Of a DNA stretch of 64,000 nucleotides, positions 21,852 to 32,200 are shown piece by piece. The position numbers were made by a program, and so were the translations under genes. Numbering within the stretch: the stretch's first letter is position 1; every line of letters starts with the position of its first letter. This stretch comes from IDS-8 sp964607425 (lineage in GTDB: Bacteria; Pseudomonadota; Gammaproteobacteria; Steroidobacterales; Woeseiaceae), in contig CAZSKQ010000006.1 of NCBI GenBank assembly GCA_964607425.1, positions 1 to 64,000 on the forward strand, read 5' to 3'. Below the pieces are notes generated by a model that ran no database searches, was not told the DNA's origin, and saw only the letters and a program-made list of their open reading frames with translations.

Positions 21852-23506
21852 CGCGACGGATCGTTCATCGGGTCGGCCATTGCACGCGCCCGTGCCGTCA
21901 CGGCGCCGGGCGGCGAACTCGTCTGGCGCTCGATCATCCGCCGCACCTTCGGCTGCCCGGGCCCGCGGTGCAGGCGATTGATGCGATCCCAGACGATCGC
22001 GTCGTCCTGCGTCGCCCGCTGGCTCTGCCGGACGTAGTCGAGCCACGTCGGGGTATCGAAGCGTTCCATCCAGAGCTCCGGTTCCGCCAGGTCCCGCAAG
22101 AGCGTCCAGTGCCGCGCTCCGTCGCGGCGCCGGATGCGCCGCCGGTCGCCCATGGCCGCGAGAAACTCGAGCACGTTTTCCTCGGCAATGCGGTACTCGA
22201 CGCTGATGACGACCGGGCCGCTGCGCTGCTCGATCTCGACCGCGATCTCGGGCTCGCGCCAGCGGTGCAGCAGGTCGAGATTCAGCGCGACCGTGTCGGG
22301 TTGTGCGAACCGTACGCCCATCGCCGCGCAAAAGAGGAGCACGGCGGATGAGAGCAGCAGTGTTTGCGGGAGGCCGAATTCGGCGGTCACGAGGCCGGCG
22401 AGCCAGCTGCCGCCGGCGATACCCGCGAAGGTGAGCATCTGGTAGAGCGACAGCGCGCGGCCCACGACCCAGCGCGGCGCCGAGGTCTGCACCGTCACGT
22501 TGAACGTGGAGAGTGCCAGCACCCAGCCGGCGCCGCTCAGCAACTGCACAGCCATCGTCAACGGCAGCCAGGGACTTACGGCCGTGGCCGCGGTTGCCGC
22601 CGCGAAAGCGAGCACCGCGACCCGGACGATGGCCTCGTTCGACATCGTCCGCCGCATCCCGTGCGCGAGCAGCGCGCCGCCCACGGCGCCGGCGCCGAAA
22701 GCGCCCAGCAGGAGTCCGTAGGTCACCGAGCCGCCGCTCACGAGATCGCGGGCAATCAACGGCATGAGCGATATCAATGCACTCGCGCCCACGCCGAAGA
22801 CGAACCCCCGCAGCAGGGACGACTTGATGTTGGGCGACATGGCCACGTAGCGCATGCCGGCGAGGATTGCGGTGCCGAGCCGCTCCCGCGGGAGTGTCCG
22901 CTCCTCGGGGGGCAGCCGCCAGCGCGCCAGCACGCCAATGATGCCGATGTAGCTCACGGCATTGATCGCGAATGCCATCGCCGCGCCCGCAGCCGCCACG
23001 ATGAAACCGCCGACGGCCGGCCCGACGCTGCGCGCGACATTAAAGCCCATGCTGTTCAGGGCTACCGCCGTGGGCAGGTCGTCCCGCGGCACCATGTCCG
23101 CCACCGACGCCTGCCACGCGGGCGCATTGAACGCCGCCCCGCAGCCGATGAGGAAGGTCAGCGACAGCAGCAGCCACGGCGTAATCAGGCCGAGGTACGC
23201 GAAAGCCGCCAGCACCACGGATACCAGCAGCATGAATACCTGCGTGGCGAGCATGATCAGCCGCCGGTCGAAACTGTCCGCGAAAGCGCCCGCCACCAGC
23301 GCAAACAGCACGATGGGCAGCGTTGTCGAGGACTGGACGAGCGTCACCATTTCCGCCGAGGCGGCAATCGACAGCATCAGCCACGACGCGCCGACGATCT
23401 GGATCAGCCCGCCGAACTGCGAACCGAGGTTCGCGATCCACACCTTCCTGAAGACGGGATGGCGGAACGGGGCCAGCGCGCCGTCTCGCGCGACCGGCAG
23501 GTTCAC
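21842..23506 (-). CDS. MFS transporter (MFS_3 type) with cytoplasmic C-terminal domain
   Basis: This 554-residue transporter has about 12 transmembrane helices (residues 15-420) with the motif DSFDRRLIML after helix 2, as in EntS/MFS_3 exporters. A soluble domain of about 120 residues follows (VVISVEYRIAEENVLEFLAAMGDRRRIRRRDGA), resembling the ABM/NIPSNAP-like tail often found on this subfamily. Translation starts at a GTG that overlaps the TGA of the dioxygenase gene (GTGA), so the two are translationally coupled. The substrate is unknown. Confidence 0.9.
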   Translation of the reverse strand: MNLPVARDGALAPFRHPVFRKVWIANLGSQFGGLIQIVGASWLMLSIAASAEMVTLVQSSTTLPIVLFALVAGAFADSFDRRLIMLATQVFMLLVSVVLAAFAYLGLITPWLLLSLTFLIGCGAAFNAPAWQASVADMVPRDDLPTAVALNSMGFNVARSVGPAVGGFIVAAAGAAMAFAINAVSYIGIIGVLARWRLPPEERTLPRERLGTAILAGMRYVAMSPNIKSSLLRGFVFGVGASALISLMPLIARDLVSGGSVTYGLLLGAFGAGAVGGALLAHGMRRTMSNEAIVRVAVLAFAAATAATAVSPWLPLTMAVQLLSGAGWVLALSTFNVTVQTSAPRWVVGRALSLYQMLTFAGIAGGSWLAGLVTAEFGLPQTLLLSSAVLLFCAAMGVRFAQPDTVALNLDLLHRWREPEIAVEIEQRSGPVVISVEYRIAEENVLEFLAAMGDRRRIRRRDGARHWTLLRDLAEPELWMERFDTPTWLDYVRQSQRATQDDAIVWDRINRLHRGPGQPKVRRMIERQTSSPPGAVTARARAMADPMNDPSRQA

Positions 23507-24282
23507 CCGATCCGGACCGTCAACATGGACACCGACCCTCCGTCCACGCCTTCCACCGGGAAGGTCACGGGTTCGTCGCCCTGTCTCTGCGCCAGCACGT
23601 AAAGCAGCGGCAGATAGTGCTCCGGGGTCGGTATGGACATTATGGCCTCGCGGCCGAGTGTTTCGTATTCGACTAAAGGCGCGTGCTCGCCGGCGAGCAG
23701 GAGCTCGCGCGCCCGACGTTCGAACGCGCTCGCCCACGCGTAGGGCTCGGGCACGTGCCGGCCCCAGCCGTAAGCGTGGAGATTGTGGACGATGTTACCG
23801 CTGCCGGCGACGAGGATACCCTCCTCGCGCAGCGGCTTGAGCCGCGCCGCCAGCTCGAAATGCGCGGCCGGAGGGAGGGTGGCGTCGATGGCGAGCTGCA
23901 CCACCGGCACGTCGGCATCCGGGTACACGTGGCACAGGACCGACCAGGTGCCGTGATCCAGCCCCCAGTCATCGGCGAGCCGCACCGACGTTGGCGCGAG
24001 CAGCGCGGCGACGCGCTCCGCGAGTTGCCGGTCGCCCGGTGCCGGGTACTGGACCTGGTAGAGCTCTTTGGGGAAGCCGCCGAAATCGTGGATAGTCCTG
24101 GGCTCGTCAACCGCAGTGACGGCGGTATCCTCGATATACCAGTGCGCGGAAACGACGAGGACTGCCCGGGGTCTGCCGATCGACTCGCCGATCGTGCGCC
24201 AGCCTGCCGTCCAGCCGTTCGACTGGATAGCATTCATCGGATTGCCATGTCCGAAAAAAATCGCCGGCATTCTGTCAGGCAT
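23503..24282 (-). CDS. ygiD: 4,5-DOPA-type extradiol dioxygenase (LigB/YgiD family)
   Basis: This 259-residue protein matches YgiD-like class III extradiol dioxygenases: MPAIFFGHGNPMNAI, VVSAHWYIEDTAVT, IHDFGGFP, DDWGLDHGTWSVL and AGSGNIVHNL, giving the usual set of metal-binding histidines. The family cleaves catecholic rings such as DOPA with Fe2+ or Zn2+. The start at 24282 or 24270 is uncertain. It overlaps the downstream MFS exporter gene by 4 bases, so a shared substrate or product is possible. Confidence 0.92.
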   Translation of the reverse strand: MPDRMPAIFFGHGNPMNAIQSNGWTAGWRTIGESIGRPRAVLVVSAHWYIEDTAVTAVDEPRTIHDFGGFPKELYQVQYPAPGDRQLAERVAALLAPTSVRLADDWGLDHGTWSVLCHVYPDADVPVVQLAIDATLPPAAHFELAARLKPLREEGILVAGSGNIVHNLHAYGWGRHVPEPYAWASAFERRARELLLAGEHAPLVEYETLGREAIMSIPTPEHYLPLLYVLAQRQGDEPVTFPVEGVDGGSVSMLTVRIG

Positions 24283-24304
24283 CGCAACGTACACTGGAGA
24301 GGTG

Positions 24305-25903
24305 ATGGTCAACGATAGCACAACGCTTCCGCGGCGCCGCCGCGGCACGGGGGGCATGAAGCGTCTGATGGCAATCGGGGCGGCAATCGTCATCGGCATC
24401 CTGCTGCTTGGTACGGCTCTCGTGCTGGTCGATGTGTTCAGTCCGCTGCCCTCGCTCGAGAACCGCAGTACGTCGACTGCTTTCACGGATACGGCCGACA
24501 CGCGGCTGGGGGCGGCAATCGCGCCCCGGGTGCGGACCCATCCCGGAACCTCCGGCATTTACCCGCTGGCCGACGGACCCGATGCTTTCGCCGCGCGCCT
24601 GCTGCTCGCCCGCGCCGCCGAACGCTCGCTCGATATCCAGTACTACATCTGGGACGACGACCTGACGGGCATGCTGATGTACCGGGCGCTCGCCGATGCA
24701 GCCGCACGCGGCGTGCGGGTGCGGCTGCTGCTGGACGACAACCGCACGGCGGGGCTCGACCCGATCCTCGCTGCGCTCGACGCCGACCCGAATATCGAGG
24801 TTCGCCTGTTCAACCCGTTCGTCCTGCGGAGCTTTCGCCTGCTCGGCTACGCCACCGATTTCGTCCGCTTGAACCGCCGCATGCACAATAAATCGTTTAC
24901 CGTCGACAACCAGGTCACGATTATCGGCGGGCGCAATATTGGCGACGAATACTTCGGCGCCGCACCGGAAGGCACACTGACTTTCGCCGACCTCGACGTG
25001 CTCGCGGTCGGCCCGGTCGTCCGTGACGTCTCGGCCGACTTCGACCGGTACTGGGCAAGCCGTTCCGCGTACCCTGCGGAGCGGCTACTCCTGCCTGCCC
25101 TAACCCCCGCCGACAGCGTGCTCGTCGCCGCACCCGGGACGCGCGCGTGGCTCGAAACGGTAGCAAACACGACGTTCGTGGAGGAACTGCTGGCAGGCAC
25201 GCTGGACTTCGAATGGGCGCCGACGCGCATGATCAGCGACCACCCGGCCAAGGGACTGGGACTGGCGCCGCCGGAAACGCTGTTCCCGCAGATCCTCTCG
25301 AACGCACTCGGCCGGCCGACGGCGGAGCTCGATCTCGTCTCGCCGTATTTCGTGCCGACCGGCAGCGGCGTGGAGACGCTGGAGGCCGTCGCCGCGAGCG
25401 GGGTGCGGATCCGGGTGCTGGTGAATTCGCTGGAGGCCACGGACGTCACCCCCGTGCATTCCGGCTACGCGAAATGGCGCGCGGAGCTGCTCGCGGCAGG
25501 CATCCTGCTATTTGAGATGCCGATGGTCACCGGCGCCATGGAACGGGAGAACGTCGGTCCCTTCGGCAGCTCGGCGACGAGCCTGCATGCCAAAACGATC
25601 GCGGTCGACCGCTCGCGCATCTTCATCGGCTCGTTCAACCTCGATCCGCGCTCGGCCAACCTGAACACCGAACTCGGTTTTGTCATCGACAGCCCGGTCC
25701 TCGCCGGCCGGCTCTCGGGCTTTTTCGATACCACCGTTCCGGCTGCCGCCTACCAGGTCCAGCTCTCTCCCGACGGCACACTGTACTGGACGGAAGAGCG
25801 GGACGGGGAGCACCTGCGGCACGAAACCGAGCCGGGCGCAAGCGTGTGGCGGCGCGCCGCCGTCGCCGTCATTTCATGGCTGCCGATCGACTGGCTTCTG
25901 TAG
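24305..25903 (+). CDS. phospholipase D / cardiolipin synthase family protein
   Basis: This 532-residue protein has an N-terminal membrane anchor (about 20-45) and two PLD domains with complete HKD motifs: HNKSFTVDNQVTIIGGRN and HAKTIAVDRSRIFIGSFN. The layout matches ClsC/YmdC-type cardiolipin synthases and other periplasmic-facing PLDc_2 enzymes. The ATG at 24305 follows GGAG with a 5-base spacer. Its promoter region overlaps the start of the divergent dioxygenase gene, and its 3' end overlaps the next convergent gene by 30 bases. Confidence 0.9.
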   Translation: MVNDSTTLPRRRRGTGGMKRLMAIGAAIVIGILLLGTALVLVDVFSPLPSLENRSTSTAFTDTADTRLGAAIAPRVRTHPGTSGIYPLADGPDAFAARLLLARAAERSLDIQYYIWDDDLTGMLMYRALADAAARGVRVRLLLDDNRTAGLDPILAALDADPNIEVRLFNPFVLRSFRLLGYATDFVRLNRRMHNKSFTVDNQVTIIGGRNIGDEYFGAAPEGTLTFADLDVLAVGPVVRDVSADFDRYWASRSAYPAERLLLPALTPADSVLVAAPGTRAWLETVANTTFVEELLAGTLDFEWAPTRMISDHPAKGLGLAPPETLFPQILSNALGRPTAELDLVSPYFVPTGSGVETLEAVAASGVRIRVLVNSLEATDVTPVHSGYAKWRAELLAAGILLFEMPMVTGAMERENVGPFGSSATSLHAKTIAVDRSRIFIGSFNLDPRSANLNTELGFVIDSPVLAGRLSGFFDTTVPAAAYQVQLSPDGTLYWTEERDGEHLRHETEPGASVWRRAAVAVISWLPIDWLL

Positions 25904-26341
25904 CGAAGCGACGCGCGGCTCCTCGAGCCGGAACATGACGTAACATGCCGCCAGCGCGATGGAGCTGAAAAAGCCGGCCGCGGCGGGTACGTGCTCGACC
26001 CACGGCCGGATGGCGCCGGAATACCACTGCACCAGGATGAACGACAGCTCGGCGATCATCAACAGTGAGAGTGCAAGCGCGACGAGGAATACGAGCCATC
26101 CTGGCAGCGCCGTCCAGAACCTTGCAAGAACATCATGGTACCCGCAGCGCCCGGCGAAAACGGTGAAGGCCAGGAGCAGCGCCACGATCGCGGCAGGAAC
26201 CGACAAGGCCTGCAGCAGCAGCAGGTCGCGGACGCCCTCATTGCCCATCCAGCCGAAGAACGCGGCGACCGTCGTCGCCATGCTGCTCAACAGGACGCCC
26301 GCAAACGTGATCGCGAGCCATTTGAACAGGAGCCACAGCAT
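25874..26341 (-). CDS. four-helix inner-membrane protein of unknown function
   Basis: This 155-residue protein has four predicted transmembrane helices and ends in a polar tail (FRLEEPRVASLQKPVDRQP). I do not recognise the family. It starts 4 bases after the stop of the DUF2909 gene on the same strand, so the two are co-transcribed and possibly cofunctional. The ATG at 26341 is preferred to 26389, which would run back into the DUF2909 gene. Confidence 0.65.
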   Translation of the reverse strand: MLWLLFKWLAITFAGVLLSSMATTVAAFFGWMGNEGVRDLLLLQALSVPAAIVALLLAFTVFAGRCGYHDVLARFWTALPGWLVFLVALALSLLMIAELSFILVQWYSGAIRPWVEHVPAAAGFFSSIALAACYVMFRLEEPRVASLQKPVDRQP

Positions 26342-26345
26342 GCCG

Positions 26346-26531
26346 CTACTCGAGCATCCCGAAATGCCAGGACACGACCAGCAGAACAATGAGGAGCAGA
26401 GAAAAGCCGACGCGCCACATCAACGCCTGGTTCACCTTAACCGGATCGTGGTTGCTGGAGGTCATATGGAACAACGCCGAGCCGAGGCTGAACACGACGG
26501 CAATGAAAACGATGGCTATTAGCAGTTTCAA
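26346..26531 (-). CDS. DUF2909 twin-transmembrane protein
   Basis: This 61-residue protein has two transmembrane helices separated by a polar loop: MKLLIAIVFIAVVFSLGSALF, then VNQALMWRVGFSLLLIVLLVV. The central N-A-L-x-W-R-V-G motif is the DUF2909 signature. In many proteobacteria such genes lie near cytochrome oxidase assembly genes, but here none is present. It is the first gene of a two-gene run. Confidence 0.87.
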   Translation of the reverse strand: MKLLIAIVFIAVVFSLGSALFHMTSSNHDPVKVNQALMWRVGFSLLLIVLLVVSWHFGMLE

Positions 26532-26571
26532 TACGATAACCCTGTCAGTCGAGCGGAAAAGCGAAGGACAA

Positions 26572-27342
26572 TCACGCCGCGACTGAGCCGCCCTGGCGGG
26601 CTTCCCGGATGAGGCGATAAGCGGTGCTGATCTCGCGCGTTCGCTCCTCGGCGATCTCGCGCATGCTTTCCGGCAGGCCCTTGCCCGCCAGCTTGTCGGG
26701 ATGATTCTGGCTCATCAGCCGACGGTATTTGCGCTTGATCTCGGCATCGCTGGCCGAGGAGCTTACGCCAAGGGAGGCATAAGCATCGTCCAGTTTTTTC
26801 TGCCGCGACGGCTGGTGCCCGGTGCCGGTGCGAAGCATGGCCTCGAGCTGCGCGATGTGCGCTTCGGAAAGCCCAAGCCCGCGCGCCATGCGCACGAGCA
26901 TCTCGTGCTCGGCCGGGTGCACCCCGCCGTCGGCGGCAATAGCCATCAGTTGCAGCTGCAGGAAGATCTGCAGCAACGGACCGCGGCCCCGCAATACTGC
27001 GCGCAAGGCGGCAATTTCGGCGTCGAGGTCGAAGGCAGGCGATTTGCCCCGATTGAACGCAGCCTTGGCTGCCTCCCGCTGCTCGGATGAGAGGTGCAGG
27101 CGGTCGAACAGGGCCTCCGCTACCTTGATCTCGTCCCGGGTGACCGCGCCATCCGCCTTGCACAAGGCACCCATGGCGGCAAACGTGGAGTCGAGAAACT
27201 GTGCCTGGGTCCGGCCGAGCCCGCCGCGGACGGCATGCCCCAGCAACCAGCTGATGCCCCAGGCCAGCAACAGCCCCAGGATCAGCCCGCGGAAGCCGCC
27301 GATGGCGAAGCCGATCGCCGCCGCAATGAAAAAGACGAACAT
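26572..27342 (-). CDS. djlA: DjlA-like co-chaperone (TerB domain plus DnaJ domain)
   Basis: This 256-residue protein has an N-terminal membrane helix (1-38), a TerB-like helical domain with repeated acidic sites (about 50-165, CKADGAVTRDEIKVAE and IAADGGVHPAEHEML) and a C-terminal J domain (about 188-250). The HPD motif in SQNHPDKLAGKGLP indicates that it stimulates DnaK at the membrane. The layout matches DjlA, though DjlA is usually slightly longer. It follows the MaoC gene by 9 bases. Confidence 0.93.
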   Translation of the reverse strand: MFVFFIAAAIGFAIGGFRGLILGLLLAWGISWLLGHAVRGGLGRTQAQFLDSTFAAMGALCKADGAVTRDEIKVAEALFDRLHLSSEQREAAKAAFNRGKSPAFDLDAEIAALRAVLRGRGPLLQIFLQLQLMAIAADGGVHPAEHEMLVRMARGLGLSEAHIAQLEAMLRTGTGHQPSRQKKLDDAYASLGVSSSASDAEIKRKYRRLMSQNHPDKLAGKGLPESMREIAEERTREISTAYRLIREARQGGSVAA

Positions 27343-27351
27343 TGCGGAAGT

Positions 27352-27810
27352 CTAACGAGAGCGGCGCGGCACTATCAAAGTGTTCACGAATTCCTGCACG
27401 GCATCGCCGCGCTGGTTCAGGGTCGTCGTCTTCGTCGTGACCAGACCCTGCCCGGGCCGCGAATTCGACTCCCGCACCGCGAGTATTTCGACTTCGACCC
27501 GCAGCTCGTCGCCCGGCCTTACCGGCCGCGGCCACCTGAGTTCCTGCAGGCCGAGGCCGATCAGCCCGCCGGCGACCTGGAACTCACCCTCGGTCAGGAG
27601 CCGCATCGTCATTGCCGCCGTATGCCAGCCGCTCGCGGCCAGGCCGCCGAAGATCGAGCGCTCCGCTCCCGTTTCGTCGAGATGAAACGGCTGCGGGTCG
27701 AAATCGGCGGCAAAGGCCTTGATCGCATCCGCTGCGACCTCCATGCGGGTGGTGCCGCGAAATAGCTGCCCGGCCTCGAAGTCCTCCAGGTAGCGCTCCC
27801 GTGAATCCAT
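27352..27810 (-). CDS. MaoC-like hydratase/dehydratase
   Basis: This 152-residue single hotdog-fold protein contains the hydratase-2 motif AADFDPQPFHLDETGAERSIFGG (catalytic Asp and His) followed by ASGWHTAAM. Such enzymes hydrate enoyl-CoA esters. Several in-frame ATGs exist (27858, 27828, 27810). 27810 is chosen because GGGGACGAA precedes it and the family starts nearby. The specific substrate is unknown. Confidence 0.88.
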   Translation of the reverse strand: MDSRERYLEDFEAGQLFRGTTRMEVAADAIKAFAADFDPQPFHLDETGAERSIFGGLAASGWHTAAMTMRLLTEGEFQVAGGLIGLGLQELRWPRPVRPGDELRVEVEILAVRESNSRPGQGLVTTKTTTLNQRGDAVQEFVNTLIVPRRSR

Positions 27811-27911
27811 TTCGTCCCCAAGCTGCATCGTGACCATCATGTCACATTCGACCGCCACGCAAACTGATCAATTCGCGCCGTTTGCGGTTCCACAGTTCCC
27901 GCGCGCCAATC

Positions 27912-27940
27912 TTGACAAAAAAAGAATGAACGTTCACTCT
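27912..27940 (+). promoter_or_regulatory. promoter with TetR-type operator of the RND efflux operon
   Basis: A TTGACA -35 box (27912-27917) is followed by the near-perfect palindrome GAATGAACGTTCACTC (27924-27939, 14 of 16 bases symmetric). The palindrome occupies the spacer and the weak -10 position. This is the classic placement for a TetR-family repressor, and the operon ends with a TetR gene. The binding partner is inferred. Confidence 0.65.
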
Positions 27941-27994
27941 CCGCGTCCCGCGCAAGCTTTCGCGCTGGCCTCAATACCTGCCGAGTTCATACCG

Positions 27995-29206
27995 ATGCCG
28001 GATACCGTCCATCGCTACGTTGCCGTTCCCCTGCTCGCGGCCCTGCTGCTCACCGCCTGCGGCGAAGCGCCGCCGCCGCCGGAGATGCCGCCCCCGCAGG
28101 TGACGGTGGTGACGCTGACGGAGCAGCCCGTGCGGCTGACCCGGGAACTGCCCGGGCGCACCCGCGCCTTCCTCATCGCCGAGGTGCGCCCGCAGGTGGA
28201 CGGCATCATCGAAGAGCAGCTGTTCGCGGAGGGCAGCCTCGTCGAGGCCGGCCAGGCCCTCTACCAGCTCCATGACGACCAGTACCGGGCAGCCTACCAG
28301 AGCGCGCAGGCGTCGCTCGCCCGCGCCGAGGCCGCCCTGGAAATCGCCCGGCTGCAGGACGAGCGCACGGCGGAGCTTGTCAAGACCAACGTCATCAGCC
28401 AGCAGGAGCGCGAAAACGCGGTCGCGGCGCTGCACCAGGCGCAAGCGGACGTCGCGGTCGCGGAAGCCGCCGTCGCCAGCAGCGCGGTGGTGCTCGGATA
28501 CGCGCGCATCGAGGCGCCGATCGGCGGCCGTATCGGCAAATCGTCGGTGACCCGCGGCGCACTGGCGACCGCGAACCAGGCCGCGCCGCTGGCGACCGTG
28601 CAGCAATCTGACCCGATCTACGTCGATTTATCGCAATCCAGCAACGAATTGCTGCAATTGCGCGAAGACCTGGCCGCCGGCCGGCTGAGCACGACCAGCG
28701 ACATCCCGGTCACCATCCTGCTCGAGAACGGCCAGCGCTACCCACACCCGGGGACCTTCAAGTTCGCCGATCTCACGGTCGACCCGTCCACCGGCAGCTA
28801 TACCCTGCGGGTGCTCGTTCCGAATCCGGATCACCTGCTGCTGCCCGGCATGTACGTGCGCGCCATCGTCACTCCGGCCGTGCTCCAGGCAGCCGTGCTC
28901 GCGCCCCAGCAGGGCATTACCCGCGACCCGAAGGGCAACGCCACGGCCATGGTCGTCCAGCCGGACGGCACGGTGGCGCGCCGCGAGGTCGTGGTCAGCC
29001 GCACGATCGGCGACCAGTGGCTGGTGCGGGAAGGTCTCGCCGCCGGCGATCGCGTGGTGATCGCGGGGCTGCAGAAGATCCAGCCGGGCATGCCCGTGGT
29101 CGCGACGGAAGCCGTCACCGGTAAGGCGCAGGATGCGACGGCCGGCGCCGCCGCTGCCGGAACCGCGGGCGACGCCGGCGCCGGTTCCGCCGCGGGCAAG
29201 CGGTAA
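27995..29206 (+). CDS. RND efflux periplasmic adaptor lipoprotein (AcrA/MexA family)
   Basis: This 403-residue membrane-fusion protein starts with a lipoprotein signal ending in LTAC (Cys about 19). It has the lipoyl/beta-barrel halves (PQVDGIIEEQLFAEGSLVEAGQALYQL and the YARIEAPIGGRIG repeat) and a helical hairpin (about 100-165). It links the inner-membrane pump to an outer-membrane channel, which is not encoded here. The start at 27995 lies downstream of the predicted promoter. The upstream in-frame ATG at 27927 would fall inside the operator. Confidence 0.93.
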   Translation: MPDTVHRYVAVPLLAALLLTACGEAPPPPEMPPPQVTVVTLTEQPVRLTRELPGRTRAFLIAEVRPQVDGIIEEQLFAEGSLVEAGQALYQLHDDQYRAAYQSAQASLARAEAALEIARLQDERTAELVKTNVISQQERENAVAALHQAQADVAVAEAAVASSAVVLGYARIEAPIGGRIGKSSVTRGALATANQAAPLATVQQSDPIYVDLSQSSNELLQLREDLAAGRLSTTSDIPVTILLENGQRYPHPGTFKFADLTVDPSTGSYTLRVLVPNPDHLLLPGMYVRAIVTPAVLQAAVLAPQQGITRDPKGNATAMVVQPDGTVARREVVVSRTIGDQWLVREGLAAGDRVVIAGLQKIQPGMPVVATEAVTGKAQDATAGAAAAGTAGDAGAGSAAGKR

Positions 29207-29217
29207 GGACCGGCGGC

Positions 29218-32200
29218 ATGGCGCAATTTTTCATCGGTCGGCCCATCTTTGCGTGGGTGATCGCGATCGTGATCATGATCGCGGGACTTTTGTCCATCAC
29301 GCAGCTGCCGGTGTCCATGTATCCGTCGATCGCGCCGCCGACGGTGTCCATCAACGCCTCCTACCCGGGCGCTTCGGCGCGCGTCGTGGAGGATTCGGTC
29401 ACGCAGATCATCGAGCAGAACATGAAGGGCCTCGATGGCCTGCTGTACATGTCCGCGGCGAGCTCGTCGAGCGGCAGCGCCTCGGTCACCCTGACGTTCG
29501 CCAATCACATCAATCCCGATATCGCCCAGGTGCAGGTGCAGAACAAGCTGCAGCTCGCCATGCCGCTCCTGCCGCAGGAGGTGCAGCGACAGGGCGTCAG
29601 CGTGACCAAGGCGAACACAGGCTTTTTGATGGTGATCGGCTTCGTCTCCGAAGACGGCAGCATGTCGCGGGACGATATCTCCGATTACGTCGCCGCGAAC
29701 GTTGTCGACCCGATCAGCCGCGTGCAGGGGGTCGGCAACGTACAGGTGTTCGGCGCGCAATACGCCATGCGCATCTGGCTCGACCCGAACAAGCTGGAGG
29801 TCTACCGCCTGACACCGTCCGACGTCATCCGGGCAGTGCAGGCGCAGAACCAGCAGGTGGCCGTCGGCGCGCTCGGCGCGGCACCGGCCGTCCCGGGGCA
29901 GCAGATCAACGCCACGATCACCGCGCAGAGCCGGCTGCAGACGCCCGAGGAATTTCGCGACATCGTGCTGCGCAGCAATCGCGACGGCTCGGCTTTGACG
30001 CTGGGCGAGGTGGCGCGCGTGGAACTCGGCGCCGAGAGCTACGAGTTCATCTCGCGCTACAACCGCCAGCCGTCAAGCGGAGTGGCCGTGATGATGGCCA
30101 CCGGCGCCAATGCACTGGAAACGGCCGCGGCCGTCGAAGCCCAGATCGCGGAAATGGAGCCGTTCCTGCCGGCGGGAATGAAGGCCGTGATCCCGTTCGA
30201 GGTCACGCCTTTCATCCAGCTTTCGATCGAGAACGTGATCGAGACGCTCCTCGAGGCGATCGTGCTCGTGTTCCTGGTCATGTACCTGTTCCTGCAGAAT
30301 TTCCGCGCGACCCTGATCCCGACGATTGCGGTGCCGGTCGTGCTGCTCGGCACGATGGCCGTGCTGTTCGCGCTCGGCTTCTCGATCAACATGCTGACCA
30401 TGTTTGCCGTGGTGCTGGCGATCGGGCTCCTGGTCGACGACGCCATCGTGGTGGTCGAAAACGTCGAGCGCGTCATGAGCGAGGAAGGCCTGTCGCCCGT
30501 GGAGGCAACGCGCAAGTCGATGGGGCAGATCAGCGGCGCGCTGGTGGCAATCGGGCTCGTGCTGGCGGCGGTTTTCGTGCCGATGGCGTTTCTCGGCGGC
30601 GCCACGGGAGTAATTTACCGGCAATTCTCGGTCACGATCGTGTCCGCGATGGCGCTGTCGGTGCTGATCGCGCTCAGCCTCACGCCGGCCCTGTGCGCCA
30701 CCATCCTGGCACCGCTGAAAAAAGGCGAGCAGCACGGCGAGAAGGGCTTCTTCCGCTGGTTCAACCGCAACTACGACCGGGCCGCCGGCAAGTACCGCCG
30801 GGCGGTGCGGGGCATGCTGGCGAGGAGCTGGCGGTTCATGGCCGTGTTCGCCGTGCTGATTGCGATCATGGGCGTACTGTTCCTGAACCGGCCGAGCTCG
30901 TTCCTGCCCCCCGAGGACCAGGGCATGTTGTTCGCGATGGTGCAGGCACCGGTCGGCGCGACCCAGCAGCGCACGATGGAGTCCGTGAAAAAGCTGGAGG
31001 ATTATTTCCTGGGCAGCGAGCAGGAAACGGTGGAGTCGCTGTTCACGGTGCAGGGCTTCAGCTTTGCGACCGGCACCGGGCAGAACAATGCCATGGCCTT
31101 CATCAAGCTGAGGGACTGGAGCGAGCGCGAAGCCGCGGAGCTCGGCGTCGACGCGGTAGCCGGCCGCGCGATGGAGGCCCTGATGCAGATCCAGGACGCC
31201 ATGGTGTATGCCTTCGCACCGCCCGCCATGCCGGAGCTCGGCACTTCCGCGGGCTTCGTTTTCTACATCAAGGACAACGCGAACCTGGGTCACGACGCGC
31301 TGGTAGCCGCGCGCAACCAGTTTTTGGGGGCGGCCGCGCAGAGTCCGTTGCTCGCGAACGTACGCCCGAGCGGGCAGGACGACGCGCCGCAGTTCAAAGT
31401 CGACGTCGACGTACAGAAAGCCGGCGCCCTCGGCCTGTCGATGGCCGACATCAACAATACGCTGTCGATCGCCTGGGGCGGCCAGTACATCGACGACTTC
31501 ATCGACCGCGGCCGCGTGAAGCGGGTTTTTGTGCACGCCGACGCGCCTTACCGCATGGTGCCGAGAGATTTCAACCTGTGGTCGGTCAGGAACGACGAGG
31601 GCGAAATGGTGCCGTTTTCCGCGTTCGCGAGCTGGCGCTGGGACTACGGCTCACCCCGCCTCGCGCGCTACAACGGCGTGCCGGCCATGGAGATCAACGG
31701 CGAGGCCGCCCCTGGAGTGAGCTCCGGCGAGGCAATGGAGGAAGTCGAACGTATCGTTGCCCAGCTGCCGCAGGGCATCGGGCTCGAATGGACCGGCCTG
31801 TCCTTCCAGGAGCGGCTGGCAGGCGCCCAGACACCGCTCTTGTATACGTTGTCGGTGCTGATCGTGTTCCTGTGTCTCGCGGCCCTGTACGAAAGCTGGA
31901 CGATCCCCACCGCGGTCATGCTCGTCGCCCCGCTCGGCATCCTCGGCATCGCCGTCGCGGCGACCCTGCGCGGTTTGGAGCGCGACGTGTACTTCCAGGT
32001 CGCAATGCTCACGACCGTGGGCCTGACGAGCAAGAACGCAATCATGGTGGTCGCGTTTGCGCAGGACTACATCGAGCAGGGACTCGATCTCGTGGCCGCC
32101 ACCATGCAGGCGGTGCGCGACCGGCTGCGGCCGATTCTCATGACGTCGCTGGCTTTCGGCATGGGCGTACTGCCGCTCGCGCTCGCTTCCGGCGCCGGCT

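Noticed and set aside
30073..31536. 487-codon minus-strand frame opposite the RND pump
   Set aside because: It is antisense to a full-length AcrB-type protein and has His/Arg/Gln-rich low-complexity composition.
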